The notes beneath the pieces were generated by a model. The model was not told where the DNA came from. It was given only the letters and a program-made list of their open reading frames with translations, and did no database searches. The translations under genes were made by a program, and so were the position numbers. Positions 1 through 6,127 of a stretch of 7,408 nucleotides of DNA are shown in pieces; position 1 is the stretch's first letter; every line of letters starts with the position of its first letter. The stretch is from Erythrobacter sp. 34-65-8 (GTDB lineage: Bacteria > Pseudomonadota > Alphaproteobacteria > Sphingomonadales > Sphingomonadaceae), in assembly GCA_002278985.1 (NCBI GenBank), contig NCJP01000080.1:1-7408 (forward strand). The letters run 5' to 3'.

Positions 1-302
1 GTCGAAGGCGATTCCGCCGGCGGTACGGCGAAGCAGGGGAGGAACCGCCACACGCAGGCTATTCTGCCGTTGCGCGGAAAAATTTTGAATGTCGAACGGG
101 CGCGGCTCGACAAGATGCTTGCGAACACCGAGATTCGGGCGCTTGTTGTCGCGATCGGCACCGCGATCGGCGATGAGTTTTCTCTCGAAAAGCTCCGCTA
201 TCATAAGATCGTCATCATGACCGATGCCGACGTCGACGGCGCGCATATCCGCACGCTTTTATTGACGCTTTTTTACCGTCATTTCAAACAGGTGGTCGAG
301 GG
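1..302 (+). CDS. gyrB: DNA gyrase subunit B fragment (TOPRIM region), truncated at both ends
   Basis: The frame is open from base 1 and encodes an internal piece of GyrB, the ATPase subunit of type IIA topoisomerase that introduces negative supercoils. The TOPRIM signature is clear: VEGDSAGG at bases 1-24, with the metal-binding Glu, then [30 protein letters not shown] with the acidic DxD pair, and IRTLLL..FYRH. The spacing and the [19 protein letters not shown] blocks fit GyrB better than ParE. Everything before the TOPRIM motif is outside the window. Everything after [12 protein letters not shown], where GyrB normally continues with a YIAQPPLY-type block, is missing and replaced by protease sequence. 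GC content (170 of 300 bases; 60 of the last 120) and codons such as ttt, tta and att are less GC-rich than the rest of the window, so it probably comes from another genome or locus. Family identity is certain; its belonging here is doubtful. Confidence 0.9.
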
Positions 303-315
303 CGGCGAAACCCGC
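295..315 (+). other. Junction between gyrB and aspartic protease sequence
   Basis: Upstream of this interval the frame reads as GyrB; downstream it reads as a protease. The residues QVVEGGE at the seam would suit either family, so the exact breakpoint cannot be set, and a short shared stretch of sequence may have caused the join. GC content rises from 50% (181-300) to about 68% (301-420). The frame stays open by chance or because of the shared codons. Confidence 0.75.
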
Positions 316-705
316 GTGCCGATGGGCCGTGACGGGCACTTCTGGATCACTGCACAGGTGGGCAATGAGCCGGTCACCTTCATGGTCGACACCGGGGCGA
401 CCCTGACTGCGGTCTCGACCGGCACTGCCGAGCGGATCGGGCTGGAGCCGCGCACTGGCGGCATCCCGATCACCCTCAAGACCGCCAATGGCACGATCTC
501 GGCCGATATCGGCACGGTCGAGGAGCTGCGCTTCGGCAATGTCGTGGCGCGCGGGCTGGACACGGTGATCGTGGCCAACCTGGGCGAGACCAACGTGATC
601 GGGATGAACCTCCTCTCCCGCCTCGCCAGCTGGCGGGTGGAAGGGCAGACGCTGATCCTGGTGCCCAACAACCCGCAGCCGGAGCAGGACTGGACAGGCG
701 GCTAG
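303..705 (+). CDS. Retropepsin-like aspartic protease (TIGR02281 type), N-terminus missing
   Basis: This is the C-terminal part of a clan AA aspartic protease, a single-domain pepsin-like family that is usually membrane- or periplasm-directed in alphaproteobacteria. The block [11 protein letters not shown] leads into FMVDTGAT (catalytic Asp at 388-390), followed by the [14 protein letters not shown] and [18 protein letters not shown] blocks typical of the family. About 130 residues of catalytic domain are present up to the stop at 703-705. The expected N-terminal leader or transmembrane segment is absent, because the reading frame upstream of about base 303 is GyrB. The only nearby ATG, at 322, lies inside the conserved domain and is unlikely to be the native start. 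The gene converges on the GST gene, with overlapping stops. The physiological substrate is unknown for this family. Confidence 0.82.
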
Positions 706-1394
706 AGCGCCACCCATTCCGGCAGCGCCCGCCGCACGAACTTTTCCGCTTTCGCATAGACGGCATCGAAGGTGCCGCGCGCCAGGCACCGTTCCAGATG
801 GGCCGCAAGGCCCGGCCAGCGCGCTGCGAAGTCGACCTCGGCCACCAGGGTGATCTGCATCAGCTGCACGGCCACCGCAATGTCTGCGATGGAAAAGCTT
901 GCCCCTGCCAGCCAGTCCCGCCCGGCCAGCTCGGCCTCCAGGTAATCATAGTGGCGCGGCAGGTCTTCGGCCCAGGTCTTGCGCGCCTTGTCCACCTCGG
1001 GCGGTTTGCCCTGCATCGCCGGGAAGGCCAGCGGACGGAAGATGCCCAGGCCGCCCGCAGCGGCCAGCGTGGTATCGGCAAATTCCTCGATCCACAGCGC
1101 CCGGCCATGGGCAAAGGGGCTGTCACCGTAGCAGGCGGGCTCCGGATGCTTGCGCTCGATATAGGCGCACAGGGCCGAGGAATCGGGGATCGTGCCGTCC
1201 ACACCCTCGGCCGCGATGGAGCGGTCGCGCAGCACGGGAATGCGCTTCAGCGGGCTGATCGCCACGAACCACTCGGGCGGGTTGAACACGTCGACCGCCT
1301 CGATGTCATAGCCGACGCCCTTTTCCTCCAGCAAAGCGGCTGCCTTGCGCACGAAGGGCGAAAGCGGGCTGCCGTAAAGCACGATGTTGTTCAT
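702..1394 (-). CDS. Glutathione S-transferase family protein
   Basis: This is a 230-residue cytosolic GST-family protein, likely using glutathione for conjugation or reduction; the substrate is unknown. The N-terminal thioredoxin-fold half shows SPLSPFVRK (residues 9-17, the active-site Ser/Cys region), KRIPVLRD with the cis-proline at 53, and DSSAL (71-75) in place of the usual E/D-S glutathione gamma-glutamyl binding motif. The helical C-terminal half contains the N-capping box [10 protein letters not shown] typical of GSTs. The start at 1394 is preferred over an upstream in-frame ATG at 1424 because a strong Shine-Dalgarno sequence precedes it. Its stop (702-704) overlaps the convergent protease stop in a shared CTAG. 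It is divergent from the DUF1499 gene. The class cannot be assigned with confidence; it is not the YghU type found at 3896-4744. Confidence 0.88.
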   Translation of the reverse strand: MNNIVLYGSPLSPFVRKAAALLEEKGVGYDIEAVDVFNPPEWFVAISPLKRIPVLRDRSIAAEGVDGTIPDSSALCAYIERKHPEPACYGDSPFAHGRALWIEEFADTTLAAAGGLGIFRPLAFPAMQGKPPEVDKARKTWAEDLPRHYDYLEAELAGRDWLAGASFSIADIAVAVQLMQITLVAEVDFAARWPGLAAHLERCLARGTFDAVYAKAEKFVRRALPEWVAL

Positions 1395-1397
1395 GGT

Positions 1398-1405
1398 CTC
1401 TCCCT
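1398..1405 (-). promoter_or_regulatory. Ribosome binding site of the GST gene
   Basis: On the minus strand AGGGAGAG lies three bases before the ATG at 1394, giving a good match to the anti-SD with its GGAG core at workable spacing. It decides the start in favour of MNNIVLYG rather than the ATG ten codons upstream. Confidence 0.7.
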
Positions 1406-1442
1406 GGATTGCTTGCGCCCGCAATGTGCCGGGCGGGTGCGC

Positions 1443-1470
1443 TTGGCAAGTCTGGCAGCTTGCGGAGAAT
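1443..1470 (+). promoter_or_regulatory. Possible promoter of the DUF1499 gene
   Basis: TTGGCA (1443-1448, five of six matches to the -35 consensus) and GAGAAT (1465-1470, four of six to the -10) are 16 bases apart. This would place transcription start about 20 bases before the ATG at 1496. The -35 lies in CTTGGCAAG, which is symmetric around its central base, so the opposite strand carries a TTGCCA that could serve the divergent GST gene, although no good -10 follows it there. This is a pattern match only. Confidence 0.3.
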
Positions 1471-1495
1471 GCGGGAAAGAGGCATCACGCGGGCC

Positions 1496-2320
1496 ATGAC
1501 CAAACGCGCCCGCTTCGCCCGTATTGCCCTGGCCCTGTCCATCGCGATGATCCTGTGGTTTGCTATCGCCATGTTCGGTGCCAAGCTCGGCCTGTGGAGC
1601 CCGATCACCGGCTTTGCCACGCTGACCATGACCCCGGCCTTGCCCATGTTGGGGCTGACCGCCCTCCTCGGCGCAGCGGCGCTGGTCGCCACCCTGTTTC
1701 GTGCGCCGCGCACCGGCTGGGTCGCCGCGCTGGTTGCGCTGGCCATCCCGGCTGCGGTGTTCGCCGGGCTCGGCCAGCTGCGCAGTACGGCGGGCAGCGT
1801 GCCCTTCATCTATGACGTGACCACCAATCCGGCCGACGCGCCGATGTTCTCCGCTGCCCTGGTGGAGGAACGCGAGGCCGAAGGTGCCAATGCACTGAAC
1901 CCGTTCGACGCCCCGCTCGGCCAGTTCGACAAGTGGAAGGGCAATGCCGAAGTGGCGGACAAGACCGGCGCCCAGCTGATTGCCGAAGGCTATCCCGACC
2001 TTGCCCCGCTGGCGGTGGCGGCGGAACCGGCGGCGGCGCTGCGGGCGGTGGAAGCGGCGATGATCGCGCGCGGGTTTGATGATGTGACGGTGGACGAGGC
2101 AGCCGGCCAGGTCGAAGGCACGGCCGAGGTGTTCTGGTACAGCTTCCTTGACGATGTCGTGGTCCGCGTGCGGGCGGGCGAGCAGGGCGGCAGCGTGATC
2201 GACGTGCGCTCCACCTCGCGGGTCGGCACCAGTGATCTCGGCGTCAACGCCCAGCGCATCGCCGACCTGTTGCAGGGTGTGAAGGAACGCCTTGCCGAAG
2301 GAGAGGCCGAGGCTGGCTGA
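1496..2320 (+). CDS. DUF1499 domain membrane protein
   Basis: This is a 274-residue protein with three predicted membrane segments near residues 9-28, 46-68 and 74-93, followed by a soluble domain of the DUF1499 family. Family hallmarks are IYDVTTNPADAPMF (105-118) and the C-terminal run DDVVVRVR, then IDVRSTSRVGTSDLG.NAQRI. The biochemical role of DUF1499 is not established. The three-helix N-terminus with the domain after it is a common alphaproteobacterial layout. The ATG at 1496 is chosen because it begins the positively charged MTKRAR segment ahead of the first helix and lies downstream of the likely promoter. An in-frame ATG at 1469 sits inside that promoter and has its GGAGA directly abutting it. 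AGAGG at 13 bases is a weak, distant SD for 1496, so the start is less certain than the family. The acidic tail ends RLAEGEAEAG. Confidence 0.87.
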   Translation: MTKRARFARIALALSIAMILWFAIAMFGAKLGLWSPITGFATLTMTPALPMLGLTALLGAAALVATLFRAPRTGWVAALVALAIPAAVFAGLGQLRSTAGSVPFIYDVTTNPADAPMFSAALVEEREAEGANALNPFDAPLGQFDKWKGNAEVADKTGAQLIAEGYPDLAPLAVAAEPAAALRAVEAAMIARGFDDVTVDEAAGQVEGTAEVFWYSFLDDVVVRVRAGEQGGSVIDVRSTSRVGTSDLGVNAQRIADLLQGVKERLAEGEAEAG

Positions 2321-2326
2321 ACCGAC

Positions 2327-2355
2327 GTTTTTCGCAAAACCGGCTTCGGAAAAAC
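2327..2355. terminator. Inverted repeat between convergent genes, possible bidirectional terminator
   Basis: GTTTTTC (2327-2333) and GAAAAAC (2349-2355) form perfect 7-base arms around a 15-base spacer. They sit between the DUF1499 stop (2320) and the 3' end of the oppositely oriented tRNA (2356). Read from the tRNA, the five Ts come directly after the encoded CCA; read from the plus strand, five Ts follow the DUF1499 stop. The stem is AT-rich rather than GC-rich, so it is not a classic intrinsic terminator, but its position is right for ending both transcripts. Confidence 0.35.
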
Positions 2356-2430
2356 TGGCTGGGGTGGCAGGATTCGAACCTGCGCATGGCGGTACCAAAA
2401 ACCGCTGCCTTACCGCTTGGCTACACCCCA
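2356..2430 (-). tRNA. tRNA-Gln (anticodon TTG)
   Basis: The minus strand folds as a full cloverleaf. The acceptor stem TGGGGTG/CACCCCA pairs at all seven positions. The anticodon stem is GCGGT/ACCGC with loop TTTTGGT, giving anticodon TTG (positions 2396-2398 on the plus strand read CAA). The T arm is GCAGG-TTCGAAT-CCTGC, and the D loop contains AAGCGGTAAGG. The discriminator G and CCA are encoded. The T1 start, weak U1-A72 pair and G discriminator are typical of bacterial glutamine tRNAs. It is transcribed in the same direction as the upstream symporter gene but has its own promoter-like sequence. Confidence 0.97.
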
Positions 2431-2455
2431 GCAGGCACGTGCGTGCGAGCGCGCC

Positions 2456-2483
2456 CCTATAGCGGCTCAATCGGTGATGTGAA
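2456..2483 (-). promoter_or_regulatory. Likely promoter of tRNA-Gln
   Basis: On the minus strand TTCACA (2483-2478; five of six matches to TTGACA) is followed after 16 bases by TATAGG (2461-2456; four of six to TATAAT). Transcription would start about 20 bases before the mature tRNA 5' end at 2430. This is an ordinary arrangement for an independently transcribed tRNA. It sits just after the symporter stop, in the 65-bp gap between the two genes. Confidence 0.5.
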
Positions 2484-2495
2484 GGGGGCTTTCGC

Positions 2496-3887
2496 TCAGC
2501 CGCGCCGCGCGGCAAGTTCTGTTTCGAGCTGTGCCACCGTCGCCCGGTCGAGCCGGTAGAACAGCATGGCGATCGCCGCCGGAAGCAGCGCCATGACCGG
2601 CACCAGTGCGAAGGCGAACTCGATCCCCAGCAGCGCCTCGGGGCTCTGCGATACGCCCGCCACAAAACCGGTGGCGCTGAACAGGAAGCCCGGCACCGCC
2701 GAGCCGAACGCCACCCCCGCCTTGACCGCGAAGATCGAGGCGGAGACGACCAGCCCGGTCATCTGCAGGCCGGTTTTCCAGTCGACGTATTCGGCAATGT
2801 CGGTGAACATGGCAAAGGCCAGCACCATCAGCACCCCGAAGCCGATGCCCACCACCAGCTGCGCCAGAGTCTGCCACCACACCGCATCGAGCGGAACGAG
2901 GTAGAAGACGACAATGCCGATCACCTTGAGCGCACCGGCAGCGATCACCAGGTCGCGCTTCTCGAACCGGCGCTGGAGCAGGTTGCCAGCAATCACCCCG
3001 GTCACCTGCCCCAGTGCCAGCGCGGTGTAGAACAGCGCCACCCGGTCTAGGAACAGCAGCACCGGCGTGCCATCGTCGCCCGCAACATACTTGAACCAGA
3101 ACAGCGCGCTGCCCGCGCGCGAGGCGATTGCCAGCACGCCGAGAATGGCCGCGGCCGCCACTGCCAGCCACGGCCCGGTGCGGACCAGCGCGGACATGTC
3201 TCCCAGCACCGATCCGTTGACTGCGGGATGGGGTATCCGTTCTCGCGTGGTGGCAAAAGTCACCAGGATGCAGGCCGTTCCGACCGCCGCGATGCAGGCC
3301 ATGGTCAGGAAGATCCCGCGCGCCTCGTCCCCGCCGCCCAGCTCGCGCACCAGGGTGGTGCCGAGGACGCCGATGGCGATCCCCGCCAGCGAGGAGAACA
3401 CCATCCGGTAGGCCGCGACGCTGGCCCGCTCGCTGGCTTTGGGAGAAATCACCCCGAGCAGCCCGCCATAAGGCACGTTGACCATGGTGTAGGCGAGCAT
3501 GGCGAGGGTGTAGGTGGCATAGGCCCAGACCAGCGTCTCGCCGGTGCTCAGGCTGGCAGGCGCGGCGAACACGGCGGTGCCGGTGATGCCCAGCGGTATC
3601 GCGCCCCACAGCAGGTAAGGGCGGTATCGGCCCCAGCGGGTTCGCGTCCGGTCAGCGAGCGCGCCCATCATCGGATCGGTCACCGCGTCGACCAGCTTGG
3701 TCAGCAGCAGCATCAGCCCCACTGCCGCCGGGGCCAGGCCCCCCAGATCGACGAAGAAGTAGAGCAGGAAGAAGCCGAAGAAATTGAGATAGAGCCCGTT
3801 GGCCAGGTCTCCCACGCCATAGCCCAGTTTCTCGGCCACACCGACGCGGCTCTTGTCCGGTGATGCGAATGGCGCAGCGCGCGGCAT
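2496..3887 (-). CDS. GPH/MelB-family sugar:cation symporter (MFS superfamily)
   Basis: This 463-residue inner-membrane protein has about twelve hydrophobic helices, the usual size for the glycoside-pentoside-hexuronide:cation symporter family. The N-terminus has the family block KLGYGVGDLANGLYLNF (20-36). The cation-site region reads KLVDAVTDPMMG, with Asp67 and Asp71 matching the acidic pair conserved in MelB, followed by ALADRTRTRWGRYRPYLL. A second-half block VLMVLAFAMFTDIAEYVDWKTG is also typical. The substrate cannot be read from sequence; a sugar or glycoside with H+ or Na+ is the family expectation. The ATG at 3887 begins 8 bases after the yghU stop, so it is probably translated from the yghU mRNA. 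The only SD-like AAGGA lies inside the end of yghU, 15 bases away. A GTG at residue 17 with AAGAG upstream is a possible alternative start. Confidence 0.87.
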   Translation of the reverse strand: MPRAAPFASPDKSRVGVAEKLGYGVGDLANGLYLNFFGFFLLYFFVDLGGLAPAAVGLMLLLTKLVDAVTDPMMGALADRTRTRWGRYRPYLLWGAIPLGITGTAVFAAPASLSTGETLVWAYATYTLAMLAYTMVNVPYGGLLGVISPKASERASVAAYRMVFSSLAGIAIGVLGTTLVRELGGGDEARGIFLTMACIAAVGTACILVTFATTRERIPHPAVNGSVLGDMSALVRTGPWLAVAAAAILGVLAIASRAGSALFWFKYVAGDDGTPVLLFLDRVALFYTALALGQVTGVIAGNLLQRRFEKRDLVIAAGALKVIGIVVFYLVPLDAVWWQTLAQLVVGIGFGVLMVLAFAMFTDIAEYVDWKTGLQMTGLVVSASIFAVKAGVAFGSAVPGFLFSATGFVAGVSQSPEALLGIEFAFALVPVMALLPAAIAMLFYRLDRATVAQLETELAARRG

Positions 3888-3895
3888 GGGGGTGG

Positions 3896-4744
3896 TCAGA
3901 TGTCCTTGCCTGCGAAGTCGGCGGCCGAATGGCGCTCGGCCAGCTGCTGGTTTTCCTCGCCCCACACCTTGTTCACGATCCGCCCGCGCCGAACGGCGGG
4001 CCGGGCGTTGATCTCGGCCACCCAGCGGGCAACGTTTTCGTACTCGTGGATCGACAGGAAGGTGGCCGCGTCATTGTAGATGTTGCCTTCCACGAACGGG
4101 GCGAGCCACGGGAAGGTCGCCATGTCGGCCACGGTATAGTCGTCGCCGCCCAGGAACCGGCTCTGCGCCAGCCGCTGGTCGGCCACGTCGAACAGGCGCT
4201 TGGTTTCCATCGCATAGCGGTTGATCGGGTATTCGTACTTTTCCGGGGCGTAGGCGTAGAAATGGCCGAAGCCGCCGCCGATGAACGGCGCGCTGCCAAC
4301 CTGCCAGAACAGCCAGCTGAGCACTTCGGCGCGGGTCTGGTCAGCGGGATAGAAGGCACCGAATTTCTCGGCCAGGTGGATCAGGATCGCGCCCGATTCG
4401 AACAGGCGGAGCGGCTCCGGCCCGCTCCGGTCGAGCAGGGCGGGGATCTTGCTGTTGGGGTTTACGCCGACAAAGCCGCTGGTGAATTGATCACCCTGGC
4501 TGATGTTGACCGTCCATGCATCGTACTCCGCATCGTGCCCGGCCTCGATCAGCTCCTCCAGCATGATCGTGACCTTGACCCCGTTGGGCGTGGCCAGCGA
4601 ATAGAGCTGCAGCGGGTGCTCGCCCACCGGCAGGTCGCGATCCTCGCGGGCACCGGCGGTGGGGCGGTTGATGCTGGCAAAGCGGCCGCCGTTCTCGGTG
4701 TCGTTGGCCCAGATTTTCGGCGGGGTATAGACGGCGTCGGCCAT
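3896..4744 (-). CDS. yghU: YghU-type glutathione-dependent disulfide-bond oxidoreductase
   Basis: This 282-residue GST-superfamily protein closely resembles E. coli YghU, a nu-class enzyme that binds two glutathiones and reduces disulfides. Recognisable blocks run in order: YTPPKIW near the N-terminus, ASINRPTAGA (23-32), LPVGEHPLQLYSLATPNG (38-55, including the TPN active-site turn at 52-54), VNPNSKIPALLD with cis-Pro101, and FESGAI (115-120). The helical half carries APFIGGGFGHFYAYAPEKYEY, LGGDDYTVADMA and ARPAVRRGRIVN. The length matches the family (about 280-290). The start at 4744 has AGGAGC nine bases upstream. It is the first gene of a probable two-gene operon with the symporter, and divergent from topoisomerase IB. 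Expected to be cytosolic; a role in thiol or peroxide stress is inferred from family biochemistry. Confidence 0.93.
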   Translation of the reverse strand: MADAVYTPPKIWANDTENGGRFASINRPTAGAREDRDLPVGEHPLQLYSLATPNGVKVTIMLEELIEAGHDAEYDAWTVNISQGDQFTSGFVGVNPNSKIPALLDRSGPEPLRLFESGAILIHLAEKFGAFYPADQTRAEVLSWLFWQVGSAPFIGGGFGHFYAYAPEKYEYPINRYAMETKRLFDVADQRLAQSRFLGGDDYTVADMATFPWLAPFVEGNIYNDAATFLSIHEYENVARWVAEINARPAVRRGRIVNKVWGEENQQLAERHSAADFAGKDI

Positions 4745-4753
4745 GCGCGTGAT

Positions 4754-4759
4754 GCTCCT
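4754..4759 (-). promoter_or_regulatory. Ribosome binding site of yghU
   Basis: On the minus strand AGGAGC lies nine bases before the ATG at 4744. It supports the start that yields the YghU-like N-terminus MADAVYTPP. Confidence 0.65.
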
Positions 4760-4851
4760 GCAGTTGCGGCTTTGCGTGAATGCAAGGTGATGGCTGGCGG
4801 GCCGGCTGGCAAGTCAGGAGCCGGATCGCGGTTCGCGCATTTCCCTGTGTG

Positions 4852-5853
4852 ATGGCAAAGCTGATCTATGTCGACGATAGCCTTCCCGGCATCACACGCA
4901 AGCGCGCCGGACGGGGCTGGGCCTATTATACGGCTGACGGCGCGCTGGTTACCGATCCTGCGGAAAAGCGGCGGCTCAATGCCGTCGCGCTGCCGCCTGC
5001 CTATATCGACGCCTGGTTCTGCCCTGCGCCCAATGGCCACATCCTGGCCACGGGGTATGATGCGCGCGGGCGCAAGCAGTACCGGTACCACCCGGATTTC
5101 CGCGCCGCCCGCGAAGGCGAGAAGTTTGACGGCTGCGCCCGGTTCGGCGCGCTGCTGCCGCTGGTCCGCAAGCGGGTGGAGGAGGATCTTTCCGCCCGGA
5201 GCCTGACCTGCGAACGGGCGGTCGCCAGCGTCATCCGCCTGCTCGACCTCGGCGCGATCCGGATCGGGAACGAATGCTACGCCCGGGACAATCGCAGTTT
5301 CGGCGCAACCACCCTGCGCAAGCGGCACGCGGACGTGACCGGCCGGACCTTGCGGCTACGCTACAAGGGCAAGAGCGGGCAGGTGCGCGAAGTGCGGCTG
5401 ACCGATGCCGCGCTGGTAAGGGTGGTGCGGCGGATGGAGGACCTGCCGGGGCAGAACCTGTTCCAGTATGTCGATGACGCGGGCGATGTGCAGGCGGTCG
5501 GCTCGCATGACGTCAACACCTACCTGCGCGAAACCATGGGGCAGGGCTTCACCGCCAAGAACTTTCGCACCTGGCACGGCAGTGTGATCGCGTTGTCGTG
5601 CCTGCTGGACGCGCGGGGCGAGCCCCTCTCGCTGAAGGAGGTGCTGGCCAGCGTGTCGGAGCGGCTCGGAAATACCCCGGCGGTGGCGCGGCGCAGCTAT
5701 ATCCACCCGGCAGTGATCGACCGGGTTGGCCGCAATCCTGAAGCGGAGCCGCTGGCGCTGCCCCGCGCCACGCGCTGGCTGTCGCGGGAGGAACGCGCGT
5801 TGCTGGCCCTGCTGGCCGAACACCCGAACGCGCAGGATTTGCTTGCAGCCTAG
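4852..5853 (+). CDS. DNA topoisomerase IB (poxvirus/bacterial type)
   Basis: This 333-residue type IB topoisomerase relaxes supercoils by a transient 3'-phosphotyrosyl link, without ATP. Catalytic residues are visible: Arg137 in AIRIGNECYARDNRSFG, Lys174 in RYKGKSGQ, Arg239 in FRTWHGS, Asn274 in RLGNTPAVARRSY and the nucleophile Tyr283 in SYIHP. Asn274 replaces the histidine of the vaccinia enzyme, as I recall for the Deinococcus radiodurans homologue. The N-terminal beta-rich DNA-clamp domain occupies roughly residues 1-90 and the catalytic core the remainder, the usual bacterial size. The start at 4852 gives MAKLIYVDD. No SD lies close upstream; AGGAG is about 31 bases away, so a leaderless or weakly initiated mRNA is possible. 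The 107-bp gap to the divergent yghU shows no convincing promoter pair. The stop touches the inverted repeat before the HTH frame. Confidence 0.94.
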   Translation: MAKLIYVDDSLPGITRKRAGRGWAYYTADGALVTDPAEKRRLNAVALPPAYIDAWFCPAPNGHILATGYDARGRKQYRYHPDFRAAREGEKFDGCARFGALLPLVRKRVEEDLSARSLTCERAVASVIRLLDLGAIRIGNECYARDNRSFGATTLRKRHADVTGRTLRLRYKGKSGQVREVRLTDAALVRVVRRMEDLPGQNLFQYVDDAGDVQAVGSHDVNTYLRETMGQGFTAKNFRTWHGSVIALSCLLDARGEPLSLKEVLASVSERLGNTPAVARRSYIHPAVIDRVGRNPEAEPLALPRATRWLSREERALLALLAEHPNAQDLLAA

Positions 5854-5869
5854 TATCCTTTGGGGATAC
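5853..5869. promoter_or_regulatory. Perfect 6-bp inverted repeat, candidate operator of the HTH regulator
   Basis: GTATCC (5853-5858) and GGATAC (5864-5869) are perfect inverted arms separated by TTTGG. The element starts on the last base of the topIB stop and ends nine bases before the HTH ATG at 5879. Its size and symmetry suit a dimeric HTH repressor site, and the neighbouring HTH frame makes autoregulation a reasonable inference. As RNA it could form only a small hairpin without a U-run, so a terminator is less likely. Confidence 0.4.
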
Positions 5870-5878
5870 GAAGCGACC

Positions 5879-6127
5879 ATGCACCGGGCAGGCGAGAAAA
5901 TCCGCATCTGGCGCGAAGCGCACCGCCCGCCGCTTTCGGCGGAGGAGTTCGGCGCCCGCTATGGTGCGCCGGAACCATGGCCCAGCCGCACCGTCTATGG
6001 CTGGGAAGCCAAGGGCAAGATCGCGCGGCCGGGCGTGCAGAAGCGGCTGGCTGAACTCGGCGTGTGCCAGCCGGCCGACTGGCTTGAGCCGGCACTCGGG
6101 CAAGTGAACACGAAGGACAAGAGGCCG
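5879..6127 (+). CDS. Small HTH (XRE-like) regulator reading frame, continuous with nadE
   Basis: From the ATG at 5879 the frame encodes an 83-residue segment with a helix-turn-helix look: AGEKIRIWREA, then PLSAEEFGARYGAP, PSRTVYGWEAKGKIARP and VQKRLAELGVCQPADWLEP. The E-F-G-x-R-Y/F-G ... TVYGWE pattern resembles the small XRE-like regulators I associate with sphingomonads, where such proteins stand alone at about 80-90 residues. Here there is no stop before the NadE start at 6128, so it would be translated as an N-terminal extension of NadE. A TGA at 6105-6107 in the next frame, shortly after the conserved DWLEP end, is where a free-standing protein would be expected to stop. A one-base indel between about 6090 and 6104 is therefore a real alternative. 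Only weak SD-like sequence precedes the ATG. Confidence 0.6.
6113..6124 (+). promoter_or_regulatory. Ribosome binding site region of nadE
   Basis: AAGGA (6113-6117) lies ten bases before the ATG at 6128, and GAGG (6121-6124) lies three bases before it. This supports independent translation of NadE from MGATHRFYD even though the upstream HTH frame is open into it. Confidence 0.55.

Noticed and set aside
70..705. A genuine 211-residue GyrB-protease protein starting at the TTG at 70
   Set aside because: Base 70 lies inside the conserved GyrB block LPLRGKILN, and the frame is open upstream to base 1, so it is not a start. The fusion has truncated families on both sides.
2434..2442. GCACGTGC palindrome and GTGCG repeats in the tRNA leader
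   Set aside because: It is too short and of a kind common in GC-rich DNA, and it lies in the transcribed leader without supporting context.
1391..2665. 424-codon minus-strand open frame through DUF1499 and the tRNA
   Set aside because: It spans a tRNA gene and a recognised protein on the opposite strand, and its translation shows no family features.
2467..3609. Long minus-strand frame overlapping the symporter in another frame
   Set aside because: It lacks membrane segments and is a shifted reading of the symporter gene.
4765..4785. Short inverted repeat (TTGC/GCAA arms) in the yghU/topIB gap
   Set aside because: Four-base arms with a six-base spacer are expected by chance, and no promoter pair frames them.
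3860..4852. 330-codon plus-strand open frame opposite yghU
   Set aside because: yghU on the other strand has family motifs along its full length and a good SD. The plus-strand product has no recognisable domain.
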